A stretch of 64,000 bases of DNA from Amphibalanus amphitrite (lineage: Eukaryota > Arthropoda > Thecostraca > Balanomorpha > Balanidae), in assembly GCF_019059575.1 (NCBI RefSeq), contig NW_024883035.1, positions 62,001 to 126,000 on the forward strand, read 5' to 3'. The position numbers were made by a program, and so were the translations under genes. Each line of letters starts with the position of its first letter. The stretch's first letter is position 1. The notes beneath the pieces are model-generated. The model had not been told where the DNA came from and searched no databases. It was given only the letters and a program-made list of their open reading frames with translations. Below, piece after piece: positions 1 through 14,050 of the stretch.

Positions 1-479
1 CTCACTTACAACTGGTAGCAATTAGGTACGGTACACCCAAGAGAACGTCCGCCCCCACGGACCAGGCCGTGACCCGGGCCGCTCAACAGACGCGCGGTAG
101 CCCTTCACGAGACATGAGATCCTGCCGGCGAGCGTCCTTCAGAAACATGGTGACGTTGTAAATTTCACCAGACCTCCGTGCCGCCAGACTGTATCATGGA
201 GCCATGGATGGATGCCGGAAAATATCGCTGAGCTCCTGCCGATCCTTGGCTGGAAGTGGCGCGGGTCTGAATGGAAGGTCATAGGGCGCGGGTTAAGAAG
301 GAGGCGGAGTCCACACCGGGTGAAATCATCCTCTCAGGTCGAATGGAGCGCCTAGCTGATTAATATCATCCATTTGTGCCATATTCTGAGCAGCGCCACT
401 CCCTGGCGCGACTTCATTCTATCGAGCGAGGCGGCCCGTTTGCATAGCTTGCAGTTGTGACAAGTGCTTCTGCGTCCGA
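1..479. other. No gene recognised at left edge
   Basis: No exon can be supported here. Reading the minus strand, positions 10 down to 5 spell a strong splice-donor-like GTAAGT, so an exon could end at the very edge of the window. The candidate frames upstream of that donor are short and match nothing I recognise. The downstream exons of the dipeptidase gene at 2317-2500 should lie in this direction, but no HND-type continuation was seen. Confidence 0.4.
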
Positions 480-489
480 GAGAGAGAAA

Positions 490-573
<84 letters not shown>
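480..573. repeat. (GA)n microsatellite
   Basis: A nearly pure GA dinucleotide tract of about 94 bases, with two small interruptions near its left end. It gives long arginine-glutamate frames on the plus strand and serine-leucine frames on the minus strand; none is a gene. Confidence 0.97.
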
Positions 574-574
<1 letters not shown>

Positions 575-2316
575 GCCAGATGTGTTCTAGCTGCAGTTCA
601 CGACGCTGTTTATTTGCAGTGCAATTTCCTCCGGCAAGTGAGGATGAATAGAAATGAGTTGCCGTGTTGACCAAACGCTTTAGACGTGGGTGAGCGACCA
701 AAAGTGCATATATGTAGAATACAGCTTGCATTTAATACAGAAGTGACGAATGTAACAGGCTCGAAAAGTTTAATAGTTATGGTGACAATTTCTTTTTTAA
801 GTAATGTTCATTCAAATTCTGGTTCCTCTCAGATCCCTGCTATCTGATATGTAAATCCTGAAAATATATTTTTTTATTTTATCTTAGAGCATTCCGAACA
901 CTACTGTTTCTTTTCGCACGACCTCTAATTTGAATGCAGTCTAGGTAAGACCAGAGGAGAGCTGTGGTTTCACAAGCACGCCGAGGGTCTTTCTGGAAGT
1001 TATTTGCCAAAGTTTATCTACCCTGAGTTTCATTCGACACATTTACGGGCCTATTCTCGGTCGGAAGCCGCAGTAAGTTCAAGAACCACAAGAACCACGT
1101 GTTTACTTGGTGACTACCGTGCCCGGAGGCGCTTCTAAGGGCTCTGTTTCTCATTAAAGCATACGACAGAGAACAAAGAAGGTATTGCAGTAGCTTGCTA
1201 TTTGTGCGCTATGTGACGGTTATTAAATGTTTATTATGTATACCGGTGCTGCTGCTGCTCATGCTATTAATAATGCTATATGAATGACGGAGATAAAGAT
1301 GATGAAAATCACCATCATCACACCAAGAAGATGATGCTTATCAGAGTCACCTTCATGATAGTGATGGTGGCATTGAAATGCATTCATATGTGATTATTGC
1401 GTATTTGATGCATCAGATAGTTAAGCATTAATACAAATGCGAACGGACCAGATAAAATGCCTAAAGATTTGTGGTAGTTGGAAACCTATGTCACATGCAG
1501 CGTTTCACTCAACACTTATTTATAAAGGTTTGTGAAGTACAATATTGGACCAAAGAAGGTGCTGATTTTCAATTCTCGTGTAGCTCATCGGAATTATTAT
1601 ACCGACCACATATAAGAGAATAATTAGAAGGCATTGTCTGTAGGCTGTTATAGTTACCTGATTTTGACCCCGCCCAAGATATGTGGTGGAGTAACTTTAG
1701 CCAAAATTGCGAATAATTATTCTAACCGTGCACAGTAATCCACTAAGTCCCGAGGTAATCTGAGCTCTCCGGTAACTTCAGGTCGTCTTTCTCTGCAGCT
1801 ATCAGATGTCAGGTGGACCGATTTTCAGAGATTCAGTAGTCAGGTTCACGGGGGTCCCCCGGAACGTTCCTGACGTGTCTCCGTACTTCACAAGAGAGTC
1901 TCCATCTCCCGTCCTTCCGGACACGCGAAATGGAACCGGGATCTGAGGCCGGCTAACGCGCAGTCGTTTTGACGATTCTCTTGAATAATTTATCACAGAA
2001 CACTGATCCGCGACCGCAAGGGTGTGTCGAGGATCGATGCTCAACCAAAGCGAATAATTTCTACCCGACCGCTAGTCGCAGCTCTATTCTGGTTCTCCGC
2101 GTATCCAATGCGCGCTGCAAATACTCTAGGGAATCAGCGTCCGCTTGAAAACAAAATCAACCAGATAATTCCCCGGTCGAACAAACAAAATTCGTTCACC
2201 GATCCGCCTCCGAAAAAGAGTTAATACAGCACTTTACGGAAGAAGCGGTGGTGCGCTAATCTACCGGTAAATGGTGAGCGTGAAGTTCTATAGCCTTGGG
2301 GGTCAGTCACACTCAC
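574..2316. other. Intergenic or intronic DNA without recognisable features
   Basis: Mostly AT-rich unique-looking sequence. Around 1240-1380 there is a cryptic trinucleotide stretch of GCT and GAT/ATG repeats. It may be intron of the dipeptidase gene whose exon ends at 2317, because the next coding exon would have to lie leftwards. No splice-bounded coding segment was recognised. Confidence 0.4.
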
Positions 2317-2500
2317 CCGTCGATCAGAGGCACTTGGGCGAGTATCTTCCTGGCGATCTGGAGCCGGTGCTGGGCGGAGCCGCGTGCCATGTCTCGCAGC
2401 AGCAGGGGTACGCTGATGAGGCCGGTAGCGGCTACTACTAGGAGAATCATACAGACGACACACCAGTGGCGACGGCCGATCTCGGCGCCAGGTGCTCCTT
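2317..2500 (-). CDS. Membrane dipeptidase (renal dipeptidase family), one internal exon
   Basis: This exon encodes the membrane anchor and the entry to the catalytic domain of a zinc dipeptidase of the DPEP / peptidase M19 family, which cleaves dipeptides at the outer cell surface. Read on the minus strand it begins after a good acceptor (TGTGTCCTCAG) and ends at a consensus donor (GG|GTGAGT). The peptide has a hydrophobic span (CVVCMILLVVAATGLISV), then a basic stretch, and ends in ILAQVPLIDG. In this family the segment V/I-P-L/V-I-D-G is followed directly by HND, the first zinc-binding part of the active site, so the split glycine codon at the donor fits a continuation in the next exon. That exon was not found and is probably left of the window. 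The upstream exon with the start codon was not found either. A single-pass N-terminal anchor is known in insect members. Family assignment rests on a short motif plus the anchor and splice sites. Confidence 0.65.
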
Positions 2501-3060
<560 letters not shown>

Positions 3061-4002
3061 GTGAGAGCTTGGCGGACACAGAGGACGGTGGCAAAGGAGC
3101 AGCACACTGTGCGGATTCAGGGAGAGTTATACTGTGGCCGCTTCGGTGGCCTCGAGCGTAGGACGATGGTGAGAACCGTCACATTCGTAGGCACACGAAC
3201 AGCAACATTAGTGAAAGATGAAAAGGCATACAATTACTGTAAGGTGTGCCCGCCCAACTTTACTGCCCATACGCATATGGGGCACTGGATGCTGTATATT
3301 GAGTGTATAAGTGCAATGCGCTGTGTGGATAATGATGTAAATAATAAACCAATTAATACAAATCAAATATATTCAAAATACACAACGCTTTCGGCTTAAA
3401 CAGCCTTGATCACTGTGAGTTGTGGCAATGTATAATCGGTACAACACAAATATTCGCCGTAATGCGCTGTGTGCTTTCATAGTACTAGCCTGCGTCGCAT
3501 ATTGCAGCTTCTATGCGACATCTAACCTTTACGGGATATGAACTCCACAAAGCATCAGTGGAGCCGTCTCCTGACCTCCAGTCATTTCACAATCAGACCG
3601 AATATCGCGCAAGCTTCATATCAAGGCATTCCTAGTATAATGGAGCCATAGTTGATCCCGCCTCTCAACATTGCGCTCATAGTCAAGCGGCGTGAAGCCA
3701 GACCCCCGGCGCCACATCTGCCTTTGATCTTCGTCTCAAAGGCCCCATGACGGACTGGCTGGCGGCACAAAGGCCGGGCGGTTGACCGTGCTGCCGGCGG
3801 TGTCAGAATTCTGCCGACACTGAACAGCCGACTCAGAGGCCGGCTATCGCGGAACGGCGCCGTCGCCCGGGCGGTAACGCGGTTATATTGCACCAGAGCC
3901 GACCGGCGTGCCAACCAGAGGTTGTCTGACTCGTGGAGACTTCATACGCCCGGCTGGAGACATGAGCAGTCCAGATGTAATAGGCTGCGAGTTATACTAC
4001 GG
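3061..4002. other. No recognisable features
   Basis: Mixed composition. The right part, from about 3700, is GC-rich with frequent CpG. No coding exon, RNA gene or mobile element could be supported. Confidence 0.4.
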
Positions 4003-4200
4003 GGCCCCACTGCCGTAGAGGCGTAGTTCTCAGACTTGCTGACAGATGGCTCTGCTGGTAGAGCGCCTGAATGATACTGCGCCGCAACATTCGCCCGCCC
4101 GGCCCCACAGCTGTGGGAGACGTAGTTATCAGACTGCCCGACAGATAGCTCTGCGGGTAGAGCGCCTGTATGATACTGCGCCGCAACACTCGCCTTGCCG
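4003..4200. repeat. Two-copy 98-bp tandem duplication
   Basis: GGCCCCAC at 4003 recurs at 4101, and the two following 98-base segments align along nearly their whole length, including the blocks GTAGAGCGCCTG and ATGATACTGCGCCGCAACA. The GCTCTG..GGTAGAGC part resembles a tRNA D-arm / polymerase III A box, but no B box follows at the right distance. The period is not a multiple of three, so it is not a coding repeat. Confidence 0.8.
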
Positions 4201-7200
4201 CCCGGCCGGCCGGTCCCGTTCGCGTAAATTCGACTGCGGGAAAACGGCCGACCATTGCCACACAATAGGATCGTCCGCTTGTCAGCTGCTCAACCCATCC
4301 ATAAATACAACAGCTCGCAGTGTCACGGCTGGTAATGGTTTTGGTCTGCCACAGAGTCCGGATGACAATGGGTTGGAAATCACAAGAAATGACGAGTGTT
4401 GTGGTAAAAGCACTCGGTTTTCGGATATCATATCGAGCGCATCCAAACTCTCCATTCCAGTTTCATATTAGCTGAGGATAAATGGCTAGATTATTAGTTA
4501 TTTTGCTGGTTTTTGGTAATGATAAGATAAGTATAAAAACAGTGAGGTCATTTAAGGTTCTTAAGCGAGGTTAAATAATTTGTCGAAATTTATTTTTGCA
4601 ATACCTAGATTTATTTAAAAAAAAGAGACGAGATAGGTGACCGGTGGAAGGTCCAGTAGCAAAGAACACACCTGGATTCCTCTAGCCATATGATGACAAG
4701 CATTCTGGGTGTTGTCAGGCATCATTGGACTGCATCCTCAAAAGACTATGTATACCAAACAAACCTTGCAGGTCGACCCGGCACTACCTTTCCCGACGCG
4801 GCTCGGCAGTCTGTCGGCCGGTGACGCGTCTCGCGGACAGGCGCAGCCCGCACGGCCGGACAGCGCCGGCGGCCGGCCGTCTCGGACAGCGATTTATACG
4901 GTTCTGACTGAGCGGATTTATCTCCGTCTGGCCGAAGCCCGGCTCGGAAATGGCTCAAGGTCCGACCGACCGGCACCGGACGATCCTGGTCTCACGGCGG
5001 CCCGCGCTCGGCGGATCGGAATGGACCGACTCCGGTTAACTGACCCTCCGATGGTCGGGGGATGTTGGAGAAGACTAGCTGGGTGGATTACTTTGAAAAG
5101 GTAGAGCGTATTATAGAGGCATGATAGTGAAATAAGAGACAGTTAATGCCAGGGAATCGTTCTGATTTTCTGGAGCTGGTTAACCATAAAACAAGAATTG
5201 ATCGGTTGCTATTCTTTCATGATTTTTTTTTTTTGCAATGATGATACATTTCACCACACATTGATAATAAACAATTTCCTGAAAGTATGTAAACCCTGTT
5301 GCATTACCAGTTAGAGCCTGCACTGACACAACGCCATACATTTCCATTTCAGCCATACCAATACTCAAGCGGCGCAGTTTACTCGGGCCCCCATTCCATT
5401 TCGCTCAGTATTGAGATCTGGAGCCAGGACGAAACCACGGCCGCCTCTGCAGACTGCGGTCTGGAGCCAGACCGTGGAGCTGTGAATATCGCCGACGACA
5501 GGCACCCCGCGACGGTCGCAAATCTGTCAAACTCCGCACTGCAATCTGGCGCCGATGGGCCTCGGCTGAGTGAAGGCTGCCGTATGGACGGTCGGACGGG
5601 CCACCCGGTGCCGATGACGCATAATGTGTCGAGTGCAGCCACAACGGATGGGTCGGTGGTGAGAATAGTCGCGGGTGGTTTGATTAAATATTTTACAACA
5701 GTGAAATATGGAAACAAAAATAACAAAACGAACCAAGCGCACTCAATATGGTAGGGTTGTTTCAGACGGCAATATTTTATGATCAGTGGGTGGCATTCTC
5801 AGTGTGTGTCAAATCAAACAGAAGGGACCAATATCAGAAAGCATTCTATGAAATTAACAAGTATATCTCAGAAAAGATGCCCAATTTGTTATTCGAAATG
5901 CCTGGGTTTTTATTCACATGGTGAACTGTGTGATCACTAAAGACGACTAAAGTTGTGCTTATACTGTTGAACTCGATGAAATAGTGTGTTGTACGATTGA
6001 ACAAGCAGGGAGAATGCCACATATTATCTAGTCTGTAGTTTGACTGATGCTTTATCCTACAGCTGAGTGCCACAATCCCCCCTTTCCAACACCCACACCC
6101 GACACGTGCGCTGTGCGATCGACGTTCCGTGAACTCATTACCGCCTCTGTGCTAGTCACAGCTGAGCTGCCAGCGGAGCGCTGCCATTCGGCACCAGTCA
6201 AATCCTGCCTCCCTGGAATGTCGATTCCAGGGCCGGGAGCCACAGTTGGCATGCAGGTCACGTAACTCCATCTAGAAGGCTATGAATTAAACATCGGTTA
6301 ATCGAATTTACATTCCTTGGTGGGCACGGATGGTGTTTGCTTCTGTAAGTGGCAATCATCGACGGATGACGTATACGGTGTAGTGTTACATTCTTCAAAG
6401 AGTGCACGTTTGACGAAGTTTCGCATGTACACAATAACGTTCAGTTCACCCTAGCAAAAAGATACGCCGTCTCGTTTCGTAGCGCTATTTCTCCGAAATC
6501 GAATATGTCCGTGAGATGATGTTTTGGACAAACAATAAAAACACTGAATGCAACTCGTGCGAACATCGACAGCTCCGACGATCCCCAAAATCCGAGCGTC
6601 CGACAACACTCGTCGCGAGCCTTCCTCTGCTTCGATTTAGCACCGATTGCCAATAGTTCAGCGCCCAATGGCCTGGTTCCGACATTCATGGCCCGAGAAA
6701 TAGCGAAATGGCGCCGGAAAATCTTCGGATCATTGCCGGGGCTCCTCACTCTATCGCAGTCGGCACTAACTCATCAGCGGCAACTCATCGGCACTAACTC
6801 ACCGACGCCTGTCCGTGTCAGTGCTAACTCATCTACGACAGAGCTGAGTTATAGCACACACGGCGTGGCGTGAGTTCTCTGGCGTGGTACATGCGTCACG
6901 CGATCTTGGTGTGGATTGATGATGAAAATGTTGAGCTAGTGAGTACCTATCCCATTGAGCGCATTCGAGCGAGGTAGGAAGACCCCTCCCAGGTAAAATG
7001 GAATTCCCTAGCCTCCACACGGATCGAGCGATCACAGAGGCCGGTAATAGCTGACACAAGGTGGGCGAATAAAAATTACCACCGTGCTGGAGGTCGGGGC
7101 ACGTATGAGAGGAGCCAACTTATGTCGACAATAGACACAGTCTTTTCGAGCGTCAATGGAGATGAAACTTATTCAAACTGCTTATATTACTCTTATCATA

Positions 7201-7689
7201 AAACTGCGAATACGCTTCATTAGCCCAACCTACAACTGGGAATAAATAAGCAAAGAGCGATGCTTCTGTGATACGGCCTCATTCCTCTTTCCGTCTCTCC
7301 TTAGAAACACCAATACATTGTTATAATGTTTCTCGTAATCAATAGCAACGCGTGCCTCTATACATCGAGCTTCCAGAGCTAAACATCGGCAATCTTCTTC
7401 AACCGCGTAAATCAAGCACAGCAGTTTATATGAATTTCCGTGAATCTGACTGCAAAGCAAGCGCGTTTATTTATGCAGAGCACAATCGATTCTACGCGAG
7501 TGCTTTAGCTGCTGTTTCACCCCTGCAGCCGGATAAGCCAAGGGTTCCGGATTCTCTCCAGCGATCGGGCGCCTTAGAAGCTCAGAAATCAGGCCGCCTG
7601 ACGTGAAGATAAGGCTGCGCCAGAGAAGCCAAGCGTTGAAAACAAACAACGGCCGCCGGAGTGGCCGCTGGGGGGCGCGGCTCCTCCAG
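4201..7689. other. Intergenic DNA with two GC-rich islands
   Basis: Two CpG-rich patches, about 4780-5070 and 5390-5660, stand out from AT-rich surroundings and hold open frames on both strands that match nothing known. Near 6760-6850 the word GGCACTAACTCATC recurs several times. No splice-bounded exon was recognised. Confidence 0.4.
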
Positions 7690-7910
7690 GATGTGTGAAC
7701 TTATCCCGGATCTAGAGCTGTGCGCCGCACCCACGGGGAAGAGGGGAGGAATGGGAGCGCCCACGGGGGAGTGTGAGAAAATGTGAGCGTCCACAGAGAG
7801 AAAGAGAGAAAGGGAAGATCGGAGCACCCACGAGGGAGCTGGGAAGAATGGGAGCCTCCACGAGGAAGGCTGGTAGAACAGAAGTATCCACGGGGGAGAA
7901 CTATTAGCCC
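7690..7910. repeat. Degenerate minisatellite, about 30-40 bp unit
   Basis: The phrase (G)GGAGCxCCCACGxGGGAG recurs about six times at intervals of about 30-40 bases, with purine-rich spacers. Confidence 0.75.
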
Positions 7911-8849
7911 GTGACGCTCTGTGGATGCTGCAAAGAGTTCACACGCAGATTGAGCGAGAACAGAAGAATATCAATAGCGGGACGAAGGAGAAACGCACGC
8001 AGGACTCAGCGTTCAGGCTCCTGATAATGGCGAAGGAAGGTAGGAAGGAAAATAGTCCAGTAAGTGTAAAATGTTAAATGTTAGTAAATGTTGGGACTTC
8101 AACTATTCGTTGCGTGTAATCATCATTGTTTTTTGAATTTTCAACGATTTTGGAACAGCCATTGCCAGTCTTGCAGTCCCGTAGTTTCCGGTGCAAATTA
8201 GTATCCGCTTTCAGCACCAGTTCCATCCCTTTCCGGAATATTCCCGAGGAGTTGGCGCATCGCTAACTTCTTTGGTGGGCCGCTGCTGGTTCCAGGCAAA
8301 GTTAACATGTCGGCCGGCTTCTGGGCGGCGCCGACCACTGAGAGGGGTCGGTGTGGTCGCGCTGGGCCGACGGGGCAGCGCTCAGCAGCGCCATTCGCTA
8401 TTCAGCACGTGCGGCGGCTATGGCCCTGCCGACGGCCGCCAGCCACCACCAGCGTGAGATTTATCATCGATTTGACGTGGAAACGGCACCAGAGACGGCG
8501 GCCGGCCAGCCTGCCGCTCTGTGACCCCAGCCTGTCGTTCTGTAAACCGGCTGGCCGCCCGGACTACGGCTGACTTGCGCTGTGACCCGGCATGTGTTGC
8601 CTGCATTGGAAAGGGATTAGGGAGAAATGGCTCCATATGAGGAATATTGGTCAGCAGCAATTTCAGCGGATAAGGAAAAGTGACCGTCAGTCTGGGTGGT
8701 TACTTATTCTTCGGCGCTTTGAGACTGCAGCATATTGGGGATGTTGAAAGTGTGAAAATATTTCAGCATGAAAGATACGAAACAAATTGAGGTAGTCTGC
8801 AATCTGCATATAGGAACAATTTCTTATGGCTATAAACTGCCGGCCATTC
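7911..8849. other. No gene; GC-rich block about 8250-8600
   Basis: A GC-rich, CpG-rich block has open frames on both strands with no recognisable domain or convincing splice sites. It could be a promoter or first-exon region, but nothing confirms this. Confidence 0.35.
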
Positions 8850-9480
8850 TGAAGTGTTGACTGCTTGGACTACTGGAGACGGACTACGAGTGACTGATGG
8901 CGACTACTGAGCAGCTGACAACGGAGCACTGAACAGCTGACTGCCCAGAATTGACGGTCCAAAGGCAGCTGATTAGACTGCGGAGCACCGGCACAGCGGG
9001 AGAATCTGGCGCTGGCACTCAATTATCGCCTCGCTCTCAAATGGGCCACCTTTGTCAGAGGCCAGACAGCCGCATGGAGGCGGTGAGAGTGTGAGGGAGG
9101 GAGAGGGAGAGGGAGGGGAGAGAGAGAGAAAGAGAAATTGAGATAGAATGATAGAGAGACTTCAATGCATTATTGATCTCATTGCGACAGTGCAGTGCTG
9201 CAGTTTCGGCGCCACCCCAATCCCGTCCTTCTTCCAAGATACAGAAATGACGGCGTTACCATCCTATACCACTGACCCGGCAGTGACCAGACAGTGGCCC
9301 TGCAATTACCAGATCCATGGCCAGAACACTGACCATGATCCCTGACCAAAAGTCGGACCAAACTGCTGACCAGACCCCAAATTCTGAATTAAAGCCTGAA
9401 CCGCAGTCCTAACTCCGACATATGTAGACTCCTGAGCTATGAGTCCTGACTCATTACTCCCGACCATAGACTCCCAAACA
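8850..9480. repeat. Cryptic short-word repeats with a GA-rich centre
   Basis: 8870-9000 is built of loose repeats of ACTGAGCAGCTGAC-like words. 9060-9150 is an imperfect GA/GGGA tract. 9250-9480 is built of CTGACC(A)-like words with a period of about 10-14 bases. These three segments of different sequence lie side by side. Confidence 0.6.
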
Positions 9481-11156
9481 GTTCCCTAATTCGCCCCCTC
9501 ACAATCTCTCGGCGCCACCCTAGCCCTGCCACTCCAGTCGGGGTCGATAGCGCTCCTTAAACGCGCCTACCTTATTAGGCTACAAACGAGCCAAATGAGA
9601 GCAGTCGTTACATTCAGCGGGCGCTCTTTGGTGAGCATTATATGACCCGCCACTGGCACCGTGATGTCCATCTGGAGGCGGCGTAAAGGACAAAGTGCGC
9701 CCCGCGTTATTTAATTAGACACGGGTGCAGATGATATACGGCGGCCGTAAAATGAGCCCGACGTATGGTGGAGACGCCGCCGGAGCTGTCATAGGTGAGG
9801 AACTTTGGAGACGTCGGAAACGGGGTGTAAAATTCTGAGATAAAATGTTTGTAGGGGTTGATGTGATAATTCGCACGCACTAAGGGGTATAATTGGGCGC
9901 ATTGCGTCTTTTGCGTTGCTGTGGTGGTACTTCAAGCTCTAAATAATCCACCCCATTACAGAAATGTTCTGAAGTCTGAACATCATCTTTGGTAGAGCGC
10001 CCATGGCTTCCTATTGTAAGACATTGGCATTGTAGTGACTAGTAAATCACATTGACTTGTTAAAATCACGTTTGTGTTTCATTGACTAACTCATTCAGCC
10101 CTCATACATATTTCACACATGTGGTGCACGTTCCAATGTTCAACCGAAAGTTACACCTTAGGGTCTTGGCGACACACACACGACATGTCATATGAATGAT
10201 CAAGCCAAAGGCCCCCGGGGCATCAACTTCGGACCAGTCTCCGCCTAGGACCGCCGGTCTGACACGATTGACACCATAAGTGGATGTCCTCTGAACTATG
10301 CCAAACTTTGGCCCAGTTGGTGAACGTGGTTGGCAGAAATCAGTGCAGGATAGAAAAGACAGCAAGGGAGGCATCGCCTGGTCCTCCAGCTGCCGATAAA
10401 CTGTGATGGGCGTGTTTAAAGTGAAAAGTCGACGTGATGTAGCCTCATATAAGGATTGCTAGTTAGCTTAGGCATAAACCAAACGATCATTCTCCTCAAT
10501 ACTCCTGTACTGCTGGTGGTAATTGACTAACTACCCGTTTGAGCACATCATTTGGCTGAAAAGTCCCAGACCACCGCCTGCCACACTGCCGCGAACAGGG
10601 ATGCTCTGTCCCGTACAGCCCCGCTTTGAGAAATGAGTCCTCCGCACTGGCGCGGAAGATACCCGTGCCATTATTTCACTACAGATGATGGTTGTGCTCC
10701 ACTACAGCAAACAGCACACCAGACGCAGCCAATGCCGACCGATAATCAGAGCCGGATAAAGGTGCGGCCGCTGAGCGCTACATCAGTTCTCCAAGTTGGC
10801 CAAACTTGGACAATCGGGCTTCATTTATGAACTGAGCTGCACTGGTCTGCTCCCAAAACAGCACAGACTCTCGGTTGCCGATGGAGCGGTGTGGGGCTGT
10901 CGGTTGGCAGCACTGCCTGCAATTACACGTTGGCCCCCAGCGCGTCTTCACACACTTCTGACGGTATCCTATTCGTCATTCATAGACCTATGTCGCGAAG
11001 CTGATTTTCTGACAAAAATTGTCTGAGATGACTACTCAAGATCTTGACAGAGTTTGACGCAAAATGCTTCTGACAATACCTGACTAACATCTGACTGTAT
11101 TAGCCGATACTGGTGCTCAGGTGCTAAAATAGAAATAATACACTAGTGCCCCCTCT
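9481..11156. other. No recognisable features
   Basis: Unique-looking intergenic sequence. The open frames present, the longest about 90 residues on the minus strand at 10102-10374, match no family I know and lack convincing splice or start context. Confidence 0.4.
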
Positions 11157-11182
11157 GAGCAGTAAATGCTGATTTACTGCTC
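11157..11182. other. Perfect 11-bp hairpin
   Basis: GAGCAGTAAAT and its exact reverse complement are separated by the four bases GCTG. Nothing nearby shows a function. Confidence 0.7.
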
Positions 11183-12121
<939 letters not shown>

Positions 12122-12368
12122 AAATTAGACAGGGTACGGCGAGCGAGCGACTTTCTTGCATATGTATGCAACTCATACTCCATCGGAAACTAAAGCATTT
12201 ATCACGGTGATGACGCTAGAAAGCTGGGTTTTGTTTTGTTTCTTCGTTTTTTGAGAGTAGAACTGCATGTTACTCATCATTGTGCCGCGGTTAACAGGCG
12301 GGTCTAATTCGATCATTTGCTGTTCGCTGCAAGAAAACGTCTACAGAGGGACAATTAATTGTGCTTGT

Positions 12369-12373
12369 CAAAC
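12369..12373. repeat. Target site duplication, left copy (CAAAC)
   Basis: CAAAC directly precedes the left LTR and is repeated directly after the right LTR at 17263-17267. Five bases is a usual duplication length for LTR element integration. Confidence 0.9.
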
Positions 12374-12983
12374 TGTTGTGATTACTGATAAAAGTGGACT
12401 GTATTTGTTACATTTACGTCTTTCGATCAAAACGATGGTGACGACACCAACCGAACGATTTACCTTGATTTTCAAATAACAAGAAATTAACTCAAGTGGA
12501 TCTGTATTGCATACAACTGAGCAAACAGATATGACGAGGCTCACACTATGCCTAATTGAAGCGACCCAAACGAGGCAAACTAAACCAGCGGACCTTACAT
12601 CGAGATCAATACATCGTAATATTCAAGTGGGGACATTGATAGTTTAAGTTATTTGCCAGTGTTTAATTTCGCCGACACCGGGGTGCAGTGGACCGGTAGC
12701 TAAACCGATTCCGCCCGGAGCCCGAGTTGATACGACCGGCCCTTGCCTCACAGACCGGGGCGGTATCAGTACCGTACCCGCTCGCGAGGAGGTCCAGAGA
12801 TCAACTGGCCGGCGCTACCTGGCCGGCCCTGACATAAGCTCGGGTCCCCGCCCCGGGCCATAGACACAGCACACGGCCCACGACCCGTACACGTGCACTC
12901 ATCGCGCCGGCCGCTCGCCGGCCGGCTGACCGCTACCGCGGGGCGCGTAACAAACTAAACGGCGCTAGGCACAAATCACGACA
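12374..12983 (-). repeat. LTR, 3' copy in element orientation
   Basis: A 610-bp direct repeat of 16653-17262. On the plus strand it starts TGTTGTGATT and ends AATCACGACA, so its tips are also imperfectly inverted. The inner half is GC-rich (about 12660-12960). Confidence 0.93.
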
Positions 12984-12997
12984 TTCCTCCCCACCTT
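12984..12997 (-). other. Polypurine tract of the BEL/Pao element
   Basis: On the minus strand the 14 bases directly upstream of the 3' LTR read AAGGTGGGGAGGAA, a purine run broken by one T. It sits where the plus-strand primer of reverse transcription is expected. Confidence 0.75.
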
Positions 12998-13823
12998 GAA
13001 AAGTGGTCACTTTTCAACAGCGCACAGAAACGGCGCAACTCACAGCACTCCCAATTCCACACGCCACGCTGTCGATGCGCTTACGACAGGGTGAACCACG
13101 GAGGCACCACGTCCGACGCCCGCTACCGCAGAAGCACCACATCAGCCACCTTCTGGCACCCCTCAGGGGAAAGGTGGTCCTCAGTTTCGAGTCGAGTCGC
13201 GTCGCTCCAGCAGCCAGCAGGGCTGCCCTGAAGCGTGGCAGTCTCGAAGCGTTTCGGCTCCTTTGGCGTGGCTCAGGACCCGGTCGTCCTGGAGACCGGG
13301 ACGATATATGGTGGTGGCCCGAGGCCCCAGCATCCACCAGCTCGAGACAAGCCATGCTTCTAAGAAGAGAGGAAGTTGTAAGAACACTTTCACATATATA
13401 CAGTGTCACGATGCATGTGGAGGGAGAATTTAATCATCAAGGGGTGCTATGTTTGAATGACTCATCCAGTAATAACGATGCGATAGCAAGGTATTCAGAT
13501 TTACGTCAGGTAAGACAACCTCACCAATGAAAAAAGAGGAAGTAAAACAGGGTCATAACTTAGATCGGTGGCCACACCGCAAGTGATCAGCGATCTCTTG
13601 TAAACTTAAGTGCCTAATGCTGCTTAAATACAATGAACTTATCTATCAAACCCATCAATGAAGGGGCTGTCAATGGGCTAACAAATAAGAGACGACGATG
13701 CCTATCAAGACATCGGTGATCATACCGAACGTGCCTTAACCTAATAATCTACAAGCAACCTAAGAACGACGAAGAATGCTGGGCCGTCGGTAGCTACACC
13801 GAGCTTGACCATTTGACCACGTT
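12998..13823. other. 3' untranslated part of the BEL/Pao element
   Basis: Between the integrase remnant and the polypurine tract. Overlapping frames exist on both strands (13003-13530 plus, 13014-13409 minus), but neither shows an envelope-like signal, membrane span or known domain, so I treat the stretch as non-coding. Confidence 0.55.
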
Positions 13824-14050
13824 TCAGTGATCGGACGAGGCGGCAGCCTCAAGCTGGAAGAGCCGGTTGATCGGCCTGCGTGTTCTCTTCCCACGCATCA
13901 GAATGTTGGCTGCCCTCGGGTGACCGTCGCTGCCGACGATCAAAGATTTAACCCACGCCAACGGCCAGCGACTGCGGGGTCCTTGTCCATGAACTAGGAC
14001 AACATCCCCAACTGCAGGCAGCAGTGCTGGACGACCACGGGCGGAAGCTG
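13824..14050 (-). pseudogene. Integrase C-terminal domain remnant (BEL/Pao, DUF5641 type)
   Basis: In a frame different from the gag-protease ORF, the minus strand encodes VGDVVLVHGQGPRSRWPLAW, continues with a KSLIVGSDG segment and then RPINRLFQLE, and reaches a stop at 13824-13826. This pattern of a VGDVVLV start, a PR..WPL block, and a closing RP-NRL-LE is typical of the small domain at the C-terminus of BEL/Pao integrases. It is joined directly to the early part of reverse transcriptase by the internal deletion, so it is not translated in frame with gag. The exact deletion point lies near 14045-14060. Confidence 0.8.

Noticed and set aside
414..731. Long serine-leucine and arginine-glutamate reading frames over GA/CT tracts (also at 2447-3107, 11886-12210, 23194-23475, 31444-31989, 41348-41752)
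   Set aside because: All six frames of a GA repeat are free of stops, so these frames are unavoidable by-products; no domain lies outside the repeat part.
4040..4200. tRNA-like D-arm sequence GCTC..GGTAGAGC
   Set aside because: No acceptor stem, anticodon arm or B box can be formed at the right distances; best seen as a tandem duplication.
13003..13530. 175-residue plus frame and 131-residue minus frame inside the BEL/Pao element
   Set aside because: They overlap each other, lie in the 3' untranslated part and show no envelope, signal peptide or membrane features.
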